This document shows positions 43,342 to 53,195 of a stretch of 64,000 nt of DNA, piece by piece; position 1 is the first letter of the stretch; each line of letters begins with the position of its first letter. Both the position numbers and the translations under genes were made by a program. Below the pieces are notes generated by a model. The model searched no databases, had not been told where the DNA came from, and saw only the letters and a program-made list of their open reading frames with translations. Origin of the DNA: Mogibacterium sp. GTDB lineage: Bacteria > Bacillota > Clostridia > Peptostreptococcales > Anaerovoracaceae. The stretch covers positions 1 to 64,000 of the forward strand of contig JAEUGJ010000012.1 of the NCBI GenBank assembly GCA_016775335.1, given 5' to 3'.

Positions 43342-44310
43342 TTATAAGAAAATAATGGCCCGTACCGGACATACCGGCGCGCAGTAGCCGCAATGGACGC
43401 ATTTCGTCGGATCGATTTCTGCGAGTCCGTTTTCATTCCAGAAAATCGCTTCGCTGACGCATCGGTTCTTGCAGGTTCCGCATCCCTCGCAGTCGGACTG
43501 ATCCACCATCAATCGCTTATTCGAAACATCCGGCGTATAGTCTGCAGAAAGGCACCCGCTAAAGAATTCCACCGCTCGGTCCACTTGATCCTTGTCGGCC
43601 ATGCCAATCATTACCGATGTGTTTCCGGCGATTCCGGCAGCGTATTCCAGACAGCTCCGATAATCCTGAATCAGGTTCCCACCCCCAAAGGCCTTCATGG
43701 TAAAAATACCCTTTCCCGCATCCGCACATTTCCGAATTGCCGCTTCCATTTCCTCCCGGGTTCCCGGTTCCGATCCTTTCCGAATGCCCATTCCATCTCG
43801 ATTAATCAGCGTAAATACCACATCACAGTTCGCAATTTCAGCCATTTCCGCACAAGCATCCACGTGATGGGTGGAGATTCCGATTGCTTTTATGAGACCG
43901 TTGGATTTCAAATCGCAGAGCGCTCGCCAGGCATCCTTCCTTGCATAGAAATCCTCCGTTCCGCGGACTTCGTGAAGCAGGAAAAGATCGATTGTATCAA
44001 TATCCAGTTGCTCCAGGCATTCCTGAACGGCCGCTTCCGTTTCTGCATATCCTTCCTCTAAAGTCTTGCTGCAGATGACCGGAAAGTCCAATTTCCTTCG
44101 GCGGATTTCATCCAGTGCCGGCCGGAGATACCGATAGGTGTCGTAGTACTGTGCGGTATCCAGGAAATTGATGCCCTGTTCCACCGCGTGTACAATCACC
44201 CGGGAACCGGTTTCGATATCTAGATTCTTTTGGGAGAACCCCATGGTCAGGGTTCCCATACCTACGGGCGTGACGGAAATTCCCGTCCGGCCCAATATTT
44301 TTTTAACCAT
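43342..44310 (-). CDS. Aldo/keto reductase with C-terminal 4Fe-4S ferredoxin domain
   Basis: 322 residues. The first 240 form an aldo/keto reductase barrel: GRTGISVTPVGMGTL, FLDTAQYY with the catalytic tyrosine, SKTLE for the lysine, and LLHEV in place of LHW for the usual histidine. The last 60 residues hold two clusters, CEGCGTCKNRC and CVHCGYCAPVCP. Such fused proteins of anaerobes are thought to move electrons between ferredoxin and carbonyl substrates; the substrate is unknown. Confidence 0.9.
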   Translation of the reverse strand: MVKKILGRTGISVTPVGMGTLTMGFSQKNLDIETGSRVIVHAVEQGINFLDTAQYYDTYRYLRPALDEIRRRKLDFPVICSKTLEEGYAETEAAVQECLEQLDIDTIDLFLLHEVRGTEDFYARKDAWRALCDLKSNGLIKAIGISTHHVDACAEMAEIANCDVVFTLINRDGMGIRKGSEPGTREEMEAAIRKCADAGKGIFTMKAFGGGNLIQDYRSCLEYAAGIAGNTSVMIGMADKDQVDRAVEFFSGCLSADYTPDVSNKRLMVDQSDCEGCGTCKNRCVSEAIFWNENGLAEIDPTKCVHCGYCAPVCPVRAIIFL

Positions 44311-44497
44311 AAATTCTCACTTTCTGAATGTAATAACCCTAGTATTATAGCATGAAAAAGAAAAGCCGGGGAATGATATTGAAAAACACAGATTTATAGA
44401 AGGTGGAATATAGATTTCCTCTATTGGTAAAGCGGTAAATTCTTCGATATATTGAAATATATATTGATTTTTCGAGATTCGGAAGGAGATGGACGAG

Positions 44498-46345
44498 ATG
44501 ATAAGAGGGGAAGGAAAAGGCTGCAAGAGGCGGAGCGTGGGCCGCATTGCAGTACTGGCCGCATTACTGGTGGGAATGCTGGGCGGCACGGTGTTCGGAG
44601 CATCGACGGTTAAGAAATACCACGATATTCCGGCATACCAGATGCGGGATGTGTATTCCCAGAAGCAGGTGAAAATCGGGCCGATTGATGTTCGGGATGG
44701 CGAGAAGCCCTACAGTGAATCAAATGTGAAAGATGATGTTACATTTACGATTTACAACAGCACCCTTCAGAAAATCGATCAAGTGGTGACCACAAAGGAC
44801 GGAAAATTGCCGGAGCTGACTTTAACGGAAGATTTCAATTACATTTTCATGGTGCTGGATAACGGATCGGAAAGAAGCAAGCGTCGGATGAACCGCTGCT
44901 ATGTGTGGGTTCATGACGGCAAGCTGATGAATATTAAGAGCTATGAAAAGAATCTGGCACAGTGGAAGAAAGATCATCCAAAGAGCGAAGTGACGGATAG
45001 AGTTCGCTTGAGTTGTTACGATGAAATTCAGAATTTCAAGGTATACAACAAAGGATTCGACGAAGATACCAGCCGCTTGGATGCAAACAAAAATGCACCG
45101 AAGGAAACGAAGGAGCTTGGAAATATCTTTGTGTACTACAAAGGAAAGCCGGTAGGAGAAGGGGTGAATATCATTTTCACCAGCGACCGGGAGACCGTCG
45201 AAGCAAAGACGGATGCGAACGGAAAGGTTCATCCGGTGCTGCTGGAAGATGTGAACTACATGGTTTCCACCGATGACTCCAGATATGATATCGAACCGTT
45301 CCCTATCGCCGCAAAGGATAAGAGCGAATACGATGCTGGCAGATATTTTTACGATCACTCTACCTGCCATCGTGTGGGTCTCCGCTATGAAGTGCGGGAT
45401 TCGAAGACCGGCGAAGTGCGCATTGAACCGGAAGAGGATGCATTGAATCCGATTGTTCTCCTGGATAAGGGACAGGCTCATAAGCACGACACACCTCTTA
45501 CAAGCATTTCCGGAAACGTAACGGTGGAAGGCATGCAGTTCAAGGATATCGTGCTCCTGGACCGGAAGGTGGATATGAATATTCCGGAACTGGGTGAAAA
45601 GGACTATCGGGTGATGGATATCACTACCGTGAACCCGCACCGGGGCGAAATCTGCAAGCTTGCCAGCGGTGATTTTACGGTAACGACGTCGTCGTTTGGC
45701 CGGACCGTGGAAAACGTCTACCGCATCGATGCGAACGGAGCGCTGCAGAAATGCGATTTTGAGCAGAAGAACGGAAAGGTGCGCTTCCATGTAAACGCGT
45801 TGCCGGCGGAATCCGTGGTTTTGGAATATTCCAACAATATCAATCCGGTGCTGAAGCTTTCTGCCACCGCATACACATATAACGGAAAGGTGCGGAAGCC
45901 GAGTGTTTCGGTAAAAGCAGGAGAGAAGACGTTCTCCGCCTCCGAGTTCGCCGTAAAATATTCCGGCGGCCGCAAGAACGTGGGCAAATACGGCGTGAAG
46001 GTCACCATGAAGGGAAAATATACGGGCAGCAAAACCGTTACCTTCCGCATCAATCCTAAGGGTACAGTGGTTCAAAAGCTGACAAAGGGCAGGAAGATGA
46101 TGAAGGTGTCCTGGAAGGCGCAGAAGACTCAGGTGAGCGGATATCGGATTCAGTACAGCACTTCTTCCAAGTTCAAGAAGGACACCCATATCAAGACGGT
46201 AAAGAGCTATAAGACCAAGTCTCTTAAAGTAAAAAAATTAAAGGCGAAGAAGAAGTATTACGTACGAATTCAAACCTATAAGACGGTAAGCGGAAGCAAG
46301 TACTATTCCGGCTGGTCCAAGGCAAAGAGCGTTAAAACAAAATAA
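44498..46345 (+). CDS. Secreted surface protein with Ig-like and fibronectin type III domains
   Basis: 615 residues. The signal segment (RRSVGRIAVLAALLVGMLGGTVFGA) should be cleaved after FGA. The middle 370 residues are unknown, with repeated motifs such as GKPVGEGVNI and ISGNVTVEGMQFKDIVL. Residues near 450-515 resemble a YDG/MBG-type domain (LSATAYTYNGKVRKPSVSV, GTY-like end). The last 90 residues are a fibronectin type III domain (VSGYRIQYSTSSKFK, SLKVKKLKAKKKYYVRIQTY). ATG 44498 gives a ten-base spacing to GGAAGGAG; ATG 44489 is too close. No LPxTG anchor is seen, so it is probably released or held by charge. Confidence 0.85.
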   Translation: MIRGEGKGCKRRSVGRIAVLAALLVGMLGGTVFGASTVKKYHDIPAYQMRDVYSQKQVKIGPIDVRDGEKPYSESNVKDDVTFTIYNSTLQKIDQVVTTKDGKLPELTLTEDFNYIFMVLDNGSERSKRRMNRCYVWVHDGKLMNIKSYEKNLAQWKKDHPKSEVTDRVRLSCYDEIQNFKVYNKGFDEDTSRLDANKNAPKETKELGNIFVYYKGKPVGEGVNIIFTSDRETVEAKTDANGKVHPVLLEDVNYMVSTDDSRYDIEPFPIAAKDKSEYDAGRYFYDHSTCHRVGLRYEVRDSKTGEVRIEPEEDALNPIVLLDKGQAHKHDTPLTSISGNVTVEGMQFKDIVLLDRKVDMNIPELGEKDYRVMDITTVNPHRGEICKLASGDFTVTTSSFGRTVENVYRIDANGALQKCDFEQKNGKVRFHVNALPAESVVLEYSNNINPVLKLSATAYTYNGKVRKPSVSVKAGEKTFSASEFAVKYSGGRKNVGKYGVKVTMKGKYTGSKTVTFRINPKGTVVQKLTKGRKMMKVSWKAQKTQVSGYRIQYSTSSKFKKDTHIKTVKSYKTKSLKVKKLKAKKKYYVRIQTYKTVSGSKYYSGWSKAKSVKTK

Positions 46346-46356
46346 ACGGCGTGTAT

Positions 46357-46388
46357 AAAGGCGGTTTCCGAGGTGGGGCCGCCTTTTC
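46357..46388 (+). terminator. Terminator after the secreted protein gene
   Basis: AAAGGCGG pairs with CCGCCTTT over a 14-base loop and a short T-run follows. Confidence 0.75.
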
Positions 46389-46505
46389 ATATGAATCTCT
46401 TTTTGTATGTAAGAGGTACCGAAATATGCGTTATTGTAGCATTTCATTCGATATGATAAAATAGTAACATATCTATAATGGGATTGAGAGAAAGAGGAGG
46501 AGAAC

Positions 46506-47846
46506 GTGAACGACTACAATAAAGAATACAATGAAAAGCTCACCACCCCGGAAGAGGCGGTGAAGGTGATTAAAAGCGGCGACTGGGTGGACTACGGCTG
46601 TCTGCATGCATATCCGGCTCTTTTGGACCGGGCACTGGCGGACCGCAAAGAGGAGCTGGAAGACGTGAAGGTGCGAAGCCTGCTGATGCACGGCCCCCTT
46701 CACATTGTGGAAGAAGACCCGAATCAGGAGCATTTTACGTATAATTCGTGGCACATGGTTAAATTCGAACGGAATCTGTGCGACCGAGGCCTGTGTTATT
46801 TTATCCCGATGCTGTTCCGAAATCTGCCGGGATACTACCGCCGTTTCCTGGATGTGGATGTGGCCATGATGGCGGTCACACCGATGGATGAAGAGGGATA
46901 TTTCAATTTCTCCGTGAACAACGCAACGGCTCGTGCGGTGATGGATACGGCAAAAGTGATTATTCTGGAAGTCAACGATAAGCTGCCGAGACTGTTCGGA
47001 AAAGAGAATAGGGTTCATATTTCGGAAGTGGATGCCATTGTGGAAGGCGAGCATCCGGATATGTTTGAAATTCCATCGGCTTCCGGCAGTGAAATCGATG
47101 AACTGATTGCCAATCAGATTGTTTCACAGATGGAGGACGGTGCCTGCGTGCAGCTGGGTGTGGGCGGTATGCCGGATCTGATTGGAAAGAAAATTGCGGA
47201 ATCGGATTTGAAGAATCTGGGCGTTCACTCGGAACTGATTGTAAATGCCAATCTGGATATGTACAAGGCGGGCAAAATCACCAATTCCAACAAGACCGGT
47301 GAGATGAAGGGCAAGACCGTCGGCGGACTGGTGTACGGAACGAAGGAACTGGTGGAATGGACGGCAGAGAATCCGGATGTGATGATCTGTCCGATGGACT
47401 ACGTGAACGACGTGAATGTCATCCGCAGCCTGGATAAGTTCACATCCATCAACAGCTGCGTGGGGGTGGATCTGTTCGGTCAAATCAGTTCAGAATCCGC
47501 AGGAACTCGTCATATCAGCGGAACCGGCGGACAGCTGGATTTCCTTACCGGAGCCTACGACAATCCGACCGGAAAGAGCTTTATCTGCATGCCTTCTTCC
47601 CGCATGGATCGAAAGGGTGTGCGCCATTCCAATGTGCATGCCACGTTCCATGGAGATATCATTACGGATCCGAGAAGCCAGAGCTATCAGCTGGTCACCG
47701 AATACGGAATGGTGAACCTAGCCGGACGTTCCACTTGGGAGCGGGCCGAAATGCTGATTGGCATTGCGCATCCGGACTTCAGAGAGGAACTGATTCAGTC
47801 CGCGGAAGAAATGAAAATTTGGCGCCGAAGCAATAAGCTGAAGTAG
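46506..47846 (+). CDS. Acetyl-CoA hydrolase/transferase family CoA-transferase
   Basis: 446 residues of the class I CoA-transferase family that includes 4-hydroxybutyrate and butyryl-CoA:acetate CoA-transferases. The probable catalytic glutamate is E243 in LGVHSELIV. The CoA-binding glycine motifs QLGVGGMPDLIG and SGTGGQLDFLTGAY are present. The motif usually read as NSAxEVDLxGQ is NSCVGVDLFGQ here, with Gly320 instead of Glu. The enzyme would exchange CoA between acyl-CoA and an acid such as acetate in fermentation. It is alone between two terminators. Confidence 0.87.
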   Translation: MNDYNKEYNEKLTTPEEAVKVIKSGDWVDYGCLHAYPALLDRALADRKEELEDVKVRSLLMHGPLHIVEEDPNQEHFTYNSWHMVKFERNLCDRGLCYFIPMLFRNLPGYYRRFLDVDVAMMAVTPMDEEGYFNFSVNNATARAVMDTAKVIILEVNDKLPRLFGKENRVHISEVDAIVEGEHPDMFEIPSASGSEIDELIANQIVSQMEDGACVQLGVGGMPDLIGKKIAESDLKNLGVHSELIVNANLDMYKAGKITNSNKTGEMKGKTVGGLVYGTKELVEWTAENPDVMICPMDYVNDVNVIRSLDKFTSINSCVGVDLFGQISSESAGTRHISGTGGQLDFLTGAYDNPTGKSFICMPSSRMDRKGVRHSNVHATFHGDIITDPRSQSYQLVTEYGMVNLAGRSTWERAEMLIGIAHPDFREELIQSAEEMKIWRRSNKLK

Positions 47847-47880
47847 GGGAGGAGAAACCGTTTCTCAACACAGCATAAAA

Positions 47881-47919
47881 AAGAAGTGTATCTCGTTTTT
47901 CGCGAGATACACTTCTTTT
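47881..47919. terminator. Bidirectional terminator between CoA-transferase and PBP genes
   Basis: AAGAAGTGTATCTCG pairs perfectly with CGAGATACACTTCTT; T-runs occur on both strands (TTTTG on +, TTTTTTATG on -). It serves both convergent genes. Confidence 0.9.
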
Positions 47920-47929
47920 GTTTTAAAGA

Positions 47930-50900
47930 TTAATCATCATCGTCGTCGTCGTGATCGTCGTGAGAACTCTTTTTCGAGGATGCTGCTTTCTTCTTGGCAG
48001 CGGCGGCTTTTCGTTGAGCCGCTTCACGTGCTCGATCGGCGAAGTAGGTAGAGCGTCCGCTCTCCGTTCCCTTGGTGTAGTATTCACCGTTGACATGTGT
48101 TACGTCGCTCGGCTGGGACTTATAATGTCCCTTCTTCGCTTTCGGAATCTGGTTCATAATCTTTCCCCACAGAGCTGCCGCCGGTCCGGACATAGAGGTG
48201 AGCTGCATGTTCACGTCATTTCCAATCCATAGTGCTGCTGCGTAGGATGGAGTGAATCCATCGAACCAAATGTCGTACTCGCTAGAGGTCGTACCGGTTT
48301 TACCACCGGCCTGTACGCCGCTGATTCCGGCCGGGGAACCGATGCCCTGGCTGATAACGGATTTCAGCATGTCCGTCATGATAAAGGCAACGCCTTCATC
48401 CAACACCTTTGAGGATTTGGACTTGCTGGTGAGCAGAACCTTTCCGTTGCGGTCGGTGACCTTGGTATATGCAATAGAGGATTGACGCACGCCGCCGTTC
48501 GGGAATGCCGCGTAGGCCTGAGCCATCTCAAGCGGAATAACACCGTTGGTGAGACCACCCAGTGCCAAAGCAGCTGGGTTCAAGTCGTTGGTACCGCCTT
48601 CCCGATCCAGAGTGGTGATTCCGAATTTCTCCACAAGGTCCGCAATGTATTCCGCACCAACCTGGAGTTCCAGTTTAACGGCGCAGACGTTGATGGAGTT
48701 CTGCAATGCCTTTCTCATCGTAACCGCACCGCTGAAGGAGTTGCTGGCGTTCTGCGGCCAGGTCTGTCCGTTAAAGGTCATTCGTTCATCCACAATAACG
48801 GAGGAAGCGGTCAAGTAATCACCGTAGTACTTGGTACCCTGTCGGTCATGACCGGTATCCTTGAACGGGAATTTCTTTCCTTCGGAGGCCAGGTCGTAAC
48901 TCTTCTGGAGAGCACCGGCGTATACGGAAATCGGCTTGATGGAAGATCCGGACTGACGCGGGTTCAGCGCTCTGTTGTAGAGCTGACGTCCCTGCTGCTT
49001 TCGTCCGCCTACCATCGCCTTAATCTTACCGGTTCCGACTTCTACGATAACCATGGAAGCCTGCGGTTCAATGGTCTTTTCCGGAAGGGTATAGGCATTC
49101 TCGGTAATGGTTGCCGTATTCTTGCCCAACTTAATCCAATCCGGATATTTCTTGAAGAATTTAGCGGAGATGACCAGATTATCGTTGTCATCCATGCTCT
49201 TGTATTTCTCCGGAATATTGATGTATCCGCCGTTGTACATGTAGAGCTTGCCGCCGTCGTTTACATAGGTTGGTTTAAACTCCAAACTGTATCCGGCGCT
49301 GGTGTTGTAGATATTCAGACGGTATCCGGATTTGATGGTCAGAGAACCATCCTCGTTAACCTTGCATTCCTGGCTTTTCAGCTTAAATTCGTTCTTGCTG
49401 TTAAAGAAGTTGTGGTAAGAGTACAACATAATTCCGCCGCCGGAATTGATGATGTTTCCGTTTCCATCGGTGCTGTATCCGGCGATGGACGGGAAGTTGG
49501 AATCCTTATCGAATTCTTTTACGATCATTGCCTGTGCATGGGAGTCCACCGTGGAGTAGATGTTCAATCCGCCGGTGTATACCAGATCTGTTGCCTTGTC
49601 TTCGGAATAATCGTATTTTTCCATCAGATCCTGAATGACCTCATCTAGCAGGTATTCATGGAAGTAGGAATACTTGCTGGCCTTATTGGAGAGCTGTGCA
49701 TTCAGGAACTTTGTCAGCTTCTGTCCTTTGGCTTTGTTGTACTGATCTTCGGTGATATAACCTTGATCCTTCATCAGCGCCAGACAGGTTTCACGGCGGT
49801 CCTTGGACTCGTCGTTTGCTACGTATTTGTTCGGACGCTTCTTGATGATAGTATCGTTGTCATCCGGTGTTTCTCCGGTGCCCAACATCTGAACCAGTGC
49901 GTAGCTGTCCGGAGCCTGCGGAAGAGCGGCCAGGGAAGCACACTGCACCAGGGATAAGTCTTTCGGCTTTTTTCCAAAATAAGATTCGGATGCCGCTTCG
50001 ACACCGTAGTTACCGAAGCCCAGGTAGATGGTGTTCAGGTAGGCTTCGACGATTTCTTTCTTCGAGAGCTTTCTTTCGATTACGGCAGCGTAGTACATTT
50101 CCAGCACTTTACGCTTGATGCTTCGGGTGCTCATGGTTTCCGGCAGGTAGACGTTACGCGCCAGCTGCTGGGTGATGGTACTGGTACCGCTGATCTTTCC
50201 GGATCCGGTGAGGGATTGGAACACCGCACCGATCATACGGGTCCAGTTGAAGCCGTGATGCTTCCAGAAGGTCTTGTCTTCCAGTGCAACAAAGGCGTTT
50301 ATCAGGTTTTCCGGCATGTCTTCGTATTTGCAGATTTTTCGGTCCTGTGTGTAGTACGCCGAATCCACCGCTCTGCCTTCGTCGTTGTAGATGACAGAAC
50401 TCTGCTGAATGTTATCGTAGATGTTCACCGGATCAATCTTCGGAGCCTTCGTAATGATTACGAAGGAGTAACAGATGAAGATTGCGACACAGAGAACACC
50501 GGCGAGAACAATGTCTCGGAAAAGATGGAAAAAGCTGAATTTCTTCGGCTTATTTTTGATGTGTTTTCCTTCCTTCACTATCGTTTCTCCTTGCGAGGAA
50601 TCGTAATTCGGATTCTCCACGAAAAGAGAGAGGAAACGACCAATGCGTTTGCCTTTCTTCTGGCGAGCCGCTTTCTTTTCCTGGCGAGTTAATTTCGGTT
50701 CCTTTATCTCTTTGACATCTGCCGCATCGTCTTCCAGAAGTACATCGGAAACGGCAGAGATTTCCTTGCTGCGAATTAAATCCGCAGAAGAGATTTCCTC
50801 CGATTCCGTTTCTGCCTCTTTTTCAGACGCAGCATCGGAAAGGGAAGGGGTTTCATCCGCCTGTTCCGCTTCGGTATCGTCAATGATTTCCAGCGGTGTC

Positions 50901-51463
50901 ACATCTTCCGATTCCTCGTCTTCTGATTCTTCAGAGTCATCTGCGTCTGTGACGGAGTCCGGAACTTCCGATTCGTCATCGGCTTCCGGGGCTTCGGAAA
51001 CTTCCGGTTCCTCCGGCTTTTCTTCCTCCGCCTCTTCATCTTCGGTATCTTCATCTGTCGTATCTTCCGATGCATCTTCGCTGTCGGATGATACCAATGA
51101 ATTGGCATAGGCAGCGCCGGCTGCCGCATCGGAACTTTCCAAATCGGCATCCGAGGCGATGTCATCGTTTAAATCTTCCAGATTCAAATCCGTTTCGTCG
51201 GAACTGTGTGAATCGATGCTTTCGAAATCGAAATTGCTTGCTTCCGAAGGCGGAGCATCCTCTTCGGATTCCTCATCTAAAATCTCCGGTTCCAATTCCG
51301 TTTCTGAAGGAGTCGATTCTGTATTCAAGGATTCTTCCGGATCGTCAATCAAGAAGGATGAGATATCCGTATCATCCTGAACGTCTTCATCGGCGCCGAA
51401 CTGAGAAAGATATTCTTGTACCTCCAAATCTTTGTCAGTTCGCTGATCGTTGTCTTTTTGCAT
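47930..51463 (-). CDS. Class A penicillin-binding protein (PBP1A type) with long acidic N-terminal extension
   Basis: 1177 residues. Residues 1-250 are a cytoplasmic, low-complexity region very rich in Glu, Asp and Ser. A basic linker follows (TRQEKKAARQKKGKRIGRFL), then one membrane helix near 315-335. The glycosyltransferase domain GT51 has EDKTFWKHHGF and GTSTITQQLARNVYL. The transpeptidase domain has SSIK (SxxK), SIN (SxN) and KTG (AGGKTGTTS). The C-terminus ends in a Lys/Ser stretch and an Asp/His run. ATG 51463 is chosen because GGGAGG is seven bases upstream; ATG 51478 lies before that site. Usual PBP1A proteins have 750-900 residues, so the extension is the odd part. Confidence 0.92.
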   Translation of the reverse strand: MQKDNDQRTDKDLEVQEYLSQFGADEDVQDDTDISSFLIDDPEESLNTESTPSETELEPEILDEESEEDAPPSEASNFDFESIDSHSSDETDLNLEDLNDDIASDADLESSDAAAGAAYANSLVSSDSEDASEDTTDEDTEDEEAEEEKPEEPEVSEAPEADDESEVPDSVTDADDSEESEDEESEDVTPLEIIDDTEAEQADETPSLSDAASEKEAETESEEISSADLIRSKEISAVSDVLLEDDAADVKEIKEPKLTRQEKKAARQKKGKRIGRFLSLFVENPNYDSSQGETIVKEGKHIKNKPKKFSFFHLFRDIVLAGVLCVAIFICYSFVIITKAPKIDPVNIYDNIQQSSVIYNDEGRAVDSAYYTQDRKICKYEDMPENLINAFVALEDKTFWKHHGFNWTRMIGAVFQSLTGSGKISGTSTITQQLARNVYLPETMSTRSIKRKVLEMYYAAVIERKLSKKEIVEAYLNTIYLGFGNYGVEAASESYFGKKPKDLSLVQCASLAALPQAPDSYALVQMLGTGETPDDNDTIIKKRPNKYVANDESKDRRETCLALMKDQGYITEDQYNKAKGQKLTKFLNAQLSNKASKYSYFHEYLLDEVIQDLMEKYDYSEDKATDLVYTGGLNIYSTVDSHAQAMIVKEFDKDSNFPSIAGYSTDGNGNIINSGGGIMLYSYHNFFNSKNEFKLKSQECKVNEDGSLTIKSGYRLNIYNTSAGYSLEFKPTYVNDGGKLYMYNGGYINIPEKYKSMDDNDNLVISAKFFKKYPDWIKLGKNTATITENAYTLPEKTIEPQASMVIVEVGTGKIKAMVGGRKQQGRQLYNRALNPRQSGSSIKPISVYAGALQKSYDLASEGKKFPFKDTGHDRQGTKYYGDYLTASSVIVDERMTFNGQTWPQNASNSFSGAVTMRKALQNSINVCAVKLELQVGAEYIADLVEKFGITTLDREGGTNDLNPAALALGGLTNGVIPLEMAQAYAAFPNGGVRQSSIAYTKVTDRNGKVLLTSKSKSSKVLDEGVAFIMTDMLKSVISQGIGSPAGISGVQAGGKTGTTSSEYDIWFDGFTPSYAAALWIGNDVNMQLTSMSGPAAALWGKIMNQIPKAKKGHYKSQPSDVTHVNGEYYTKGTESGRSTYFADRAREAAQRKAAAAKKKAASSKKSSHDDHDDDDDD

Positions 51464-51565
51464 GTTATATCCTCCCATAAAGATATTCCATTATAGCATA
51501 ATATAGATACATCTTGTAGCCTTTTTGAATTTAAAAACAAGATGATCGATGTGATTGGATGTTCC

Positions 51566-53023
51566 TTAGAATCCAAAAATGTTTCGATCCATTATCGGGC
51601 TGTTCAGAATTCCATTGGCAATTTTAACGGCGGTCTTGTCCGTAATCTGCAGATGGACTCCATCCGTGTTCCGATTTTTAGCGGAAAGGAACGTCAGTAT
51701 GGTGAAGCCGCAGTCCGGTTTTTCCGGAATCATTGCGTCCACGGTAGAAACGTCATTGGCTTTGTTATACGCATCCTGAATCAATTGGAATAGTTCGTTT
51801 TTCGTATTCCCATAAGGCGAATCGGTGATCTTTGTACCGATTTTCACGTCGGACAACTCGGCGGCATTGCGGTTTTCTTTTACAATCTGTTTAAGATATT
51901 TATCGTTCATGCCCATTGTATTGATTCGAAGATTCAGCGAAGAGTCGTCCGCGCTGAGATTCTGAATGCTGTTGATGCCGTAGATGTCCTTTTCCTTATA
52001 TCCTTCCGGCACGTTGTCCTTGTCGAAACGATAGGTGCCGTTCTTGAAGGTGTAGAGGAAGGTAATCAGGCGATTCACCGCTTTCTTGGAATAGGCTGTA
52101 CTCGGCAGCTGCTCCGTGAGCTCTTTGTATTCATAGTAGGAATCCGGAAAATCCTTCTTGTTGTCGTCCTCGAAATCCTCAATTCGGTCGTCTAAATAAG
52201 TGGTCACGGATTCCATCGAATAGGAGTCAATCAGAATCGTGGCCTGAATTCCGGTAGGGGACATATTGCCGTTGCTTTCCACCTTCAAGTCCGCCAACTG
52301 GAAGGAAACGGATTTGCTCTTCAGGTGCGTGAGTACGTTTGCCAGAAGGGAAATCGGATTCGGCTGCCCGGCGGTTGTCTGAGAAGGAACTCCGGTCGGA
52401 ATGCCGCCGATTCGGATTCGGAGTGCGGAGTCGCACCGGCGAGAAACCTTTTTATAAGGAATCGACACATTCTGAAGTGAATTTCCGAAGGAGCTTCGAG
52501 AAATGCCGGAAGATTCCCCTTGGGTCAGCAAGATGATTCGAGACTTCTTCGGAATATATTTTTTCGAGATATTCCGTGCGCCGGTGTGGTGGTTATTGTC
52601 ATTATAAAAGAAGACAACGTTCACGTCGCCGTGGTTGAGTCCGTGCTTTGCGAAGTATTCCGCAACCGCGTAGGCGGAGATGTCCTGCTGAAAAGTTTTG
52701 CTGTTGTATTCCATTGCCAGAACGGTGGTTGGAGAGTGTTTGTCTGCATTGGAACTCGTCTTGCGGATAATTACATTCTTGTTGCCGTCGATGGTAAACT
52801 TTACATTGTTCACATCGCACCAGTCGGTGAGCAGGTGGGTGATGCGGTCGGTGCTGTCAACATCTTCCGTATGGCTCTCGATGGAGTCTCTCATATTGCT
52901 CAGGTCTCTTTTATCCACGAGATCGTACATTCGATTCAGGCGAGCGATGCTATAGCTGAAGATACCAACCACCACCGCGGCGAGCACTGCGATGCACAAA
53001 ATGATTTTTTTCTTTTTTGTCAT
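51566..53023 (-). CDS. Membrane-anchored protein with degenerate M20/M28 peptidase-like fold
   Basis: 485 residues: a basic start, one membrane helix (IILCIAVLAAVVVGIFSYSIA), then a large extracytoplasmic part. The order of segments (DRITHLLTDWC, NVIIRKT, TTVLAMEYNS, AVAEYFAKHGLNHGDVNVVFFYND, ILLTQGESSG) recalls M20/M28 metallopeptidases. The expected metal ligands (HxD, EE) are not where they should be, so it is probably not a working peptidase. ATG 53023 has GGAAAGACGG upstream; the longer frame to 53044 has no ribosome site. It lies 100 bases upstream of the PBP gene on the same strand and may share its transcript. Confidence 0.65.
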   Translation of the reverse strand: MTKKKKIILCIAVLAAVVVGIFSYSIARLNRMYDLVDKRDLSNMRDSIESHTEDVDSTDRITHLLTDWCDVNNVKFTIDGNKNVIIRKTSSNADKHSPTTVLAMEYNSKTFQQDISAYAVAEYFAKHGLNHGDVNVVFFYNDNNHHTGARNISKKYIPKKSRIILLTQGESSGISRSSFGNSLQNVSIPYKKVSRRCDSALRIRIGGIPTGVPSQTTAGQPNPISLLANVLTHLKSKSVSFQLADLKVESNGNMSPTGIQATILIDSYSMESVTTYLDDRIEDFEDDNKKDFPDSYYEYKELTEQLPSTAYSKKAVNRLITFLYTFKNGTYRFDKDNVPEGYKEKDIYGINSIQNLSADDSSLNLRINTMGMNDKYLKQIVKENRNAAELSDVKIGTKITDSPYGNTKNELFQLIQDAYNKANDVSTVDAMIPEKPDCGFTILTFLSAKNRNTDGVHLQITDKTAVKIANGILNSPIMDRNIFGF

Positions 53024-53112
53024 TGAATTATACCGTCTTTCCATATATAATTAATCGAATTCATTATAACCCGATTCAGCAGATTTTAAAAGTGAAAAAA
53101 ATAAAAAAACTG

Positions 53113-53142
53113 TTGCAAAGGATTGTGCAAGTGTGCTATAAT
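53113..53142 (+). promoter_or_regulatory. Promoter of rpmB
   Basis: TTGCAA at 53113-53118 and TATAAT at 53137-53142, spacer 18. Confidence 0.7.
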
Positions 53143-53195
53143 ACTACTTGCGTCAAATGAGATGTAAATTTTTGAGAACAAAGGAGGTGCGGCAA

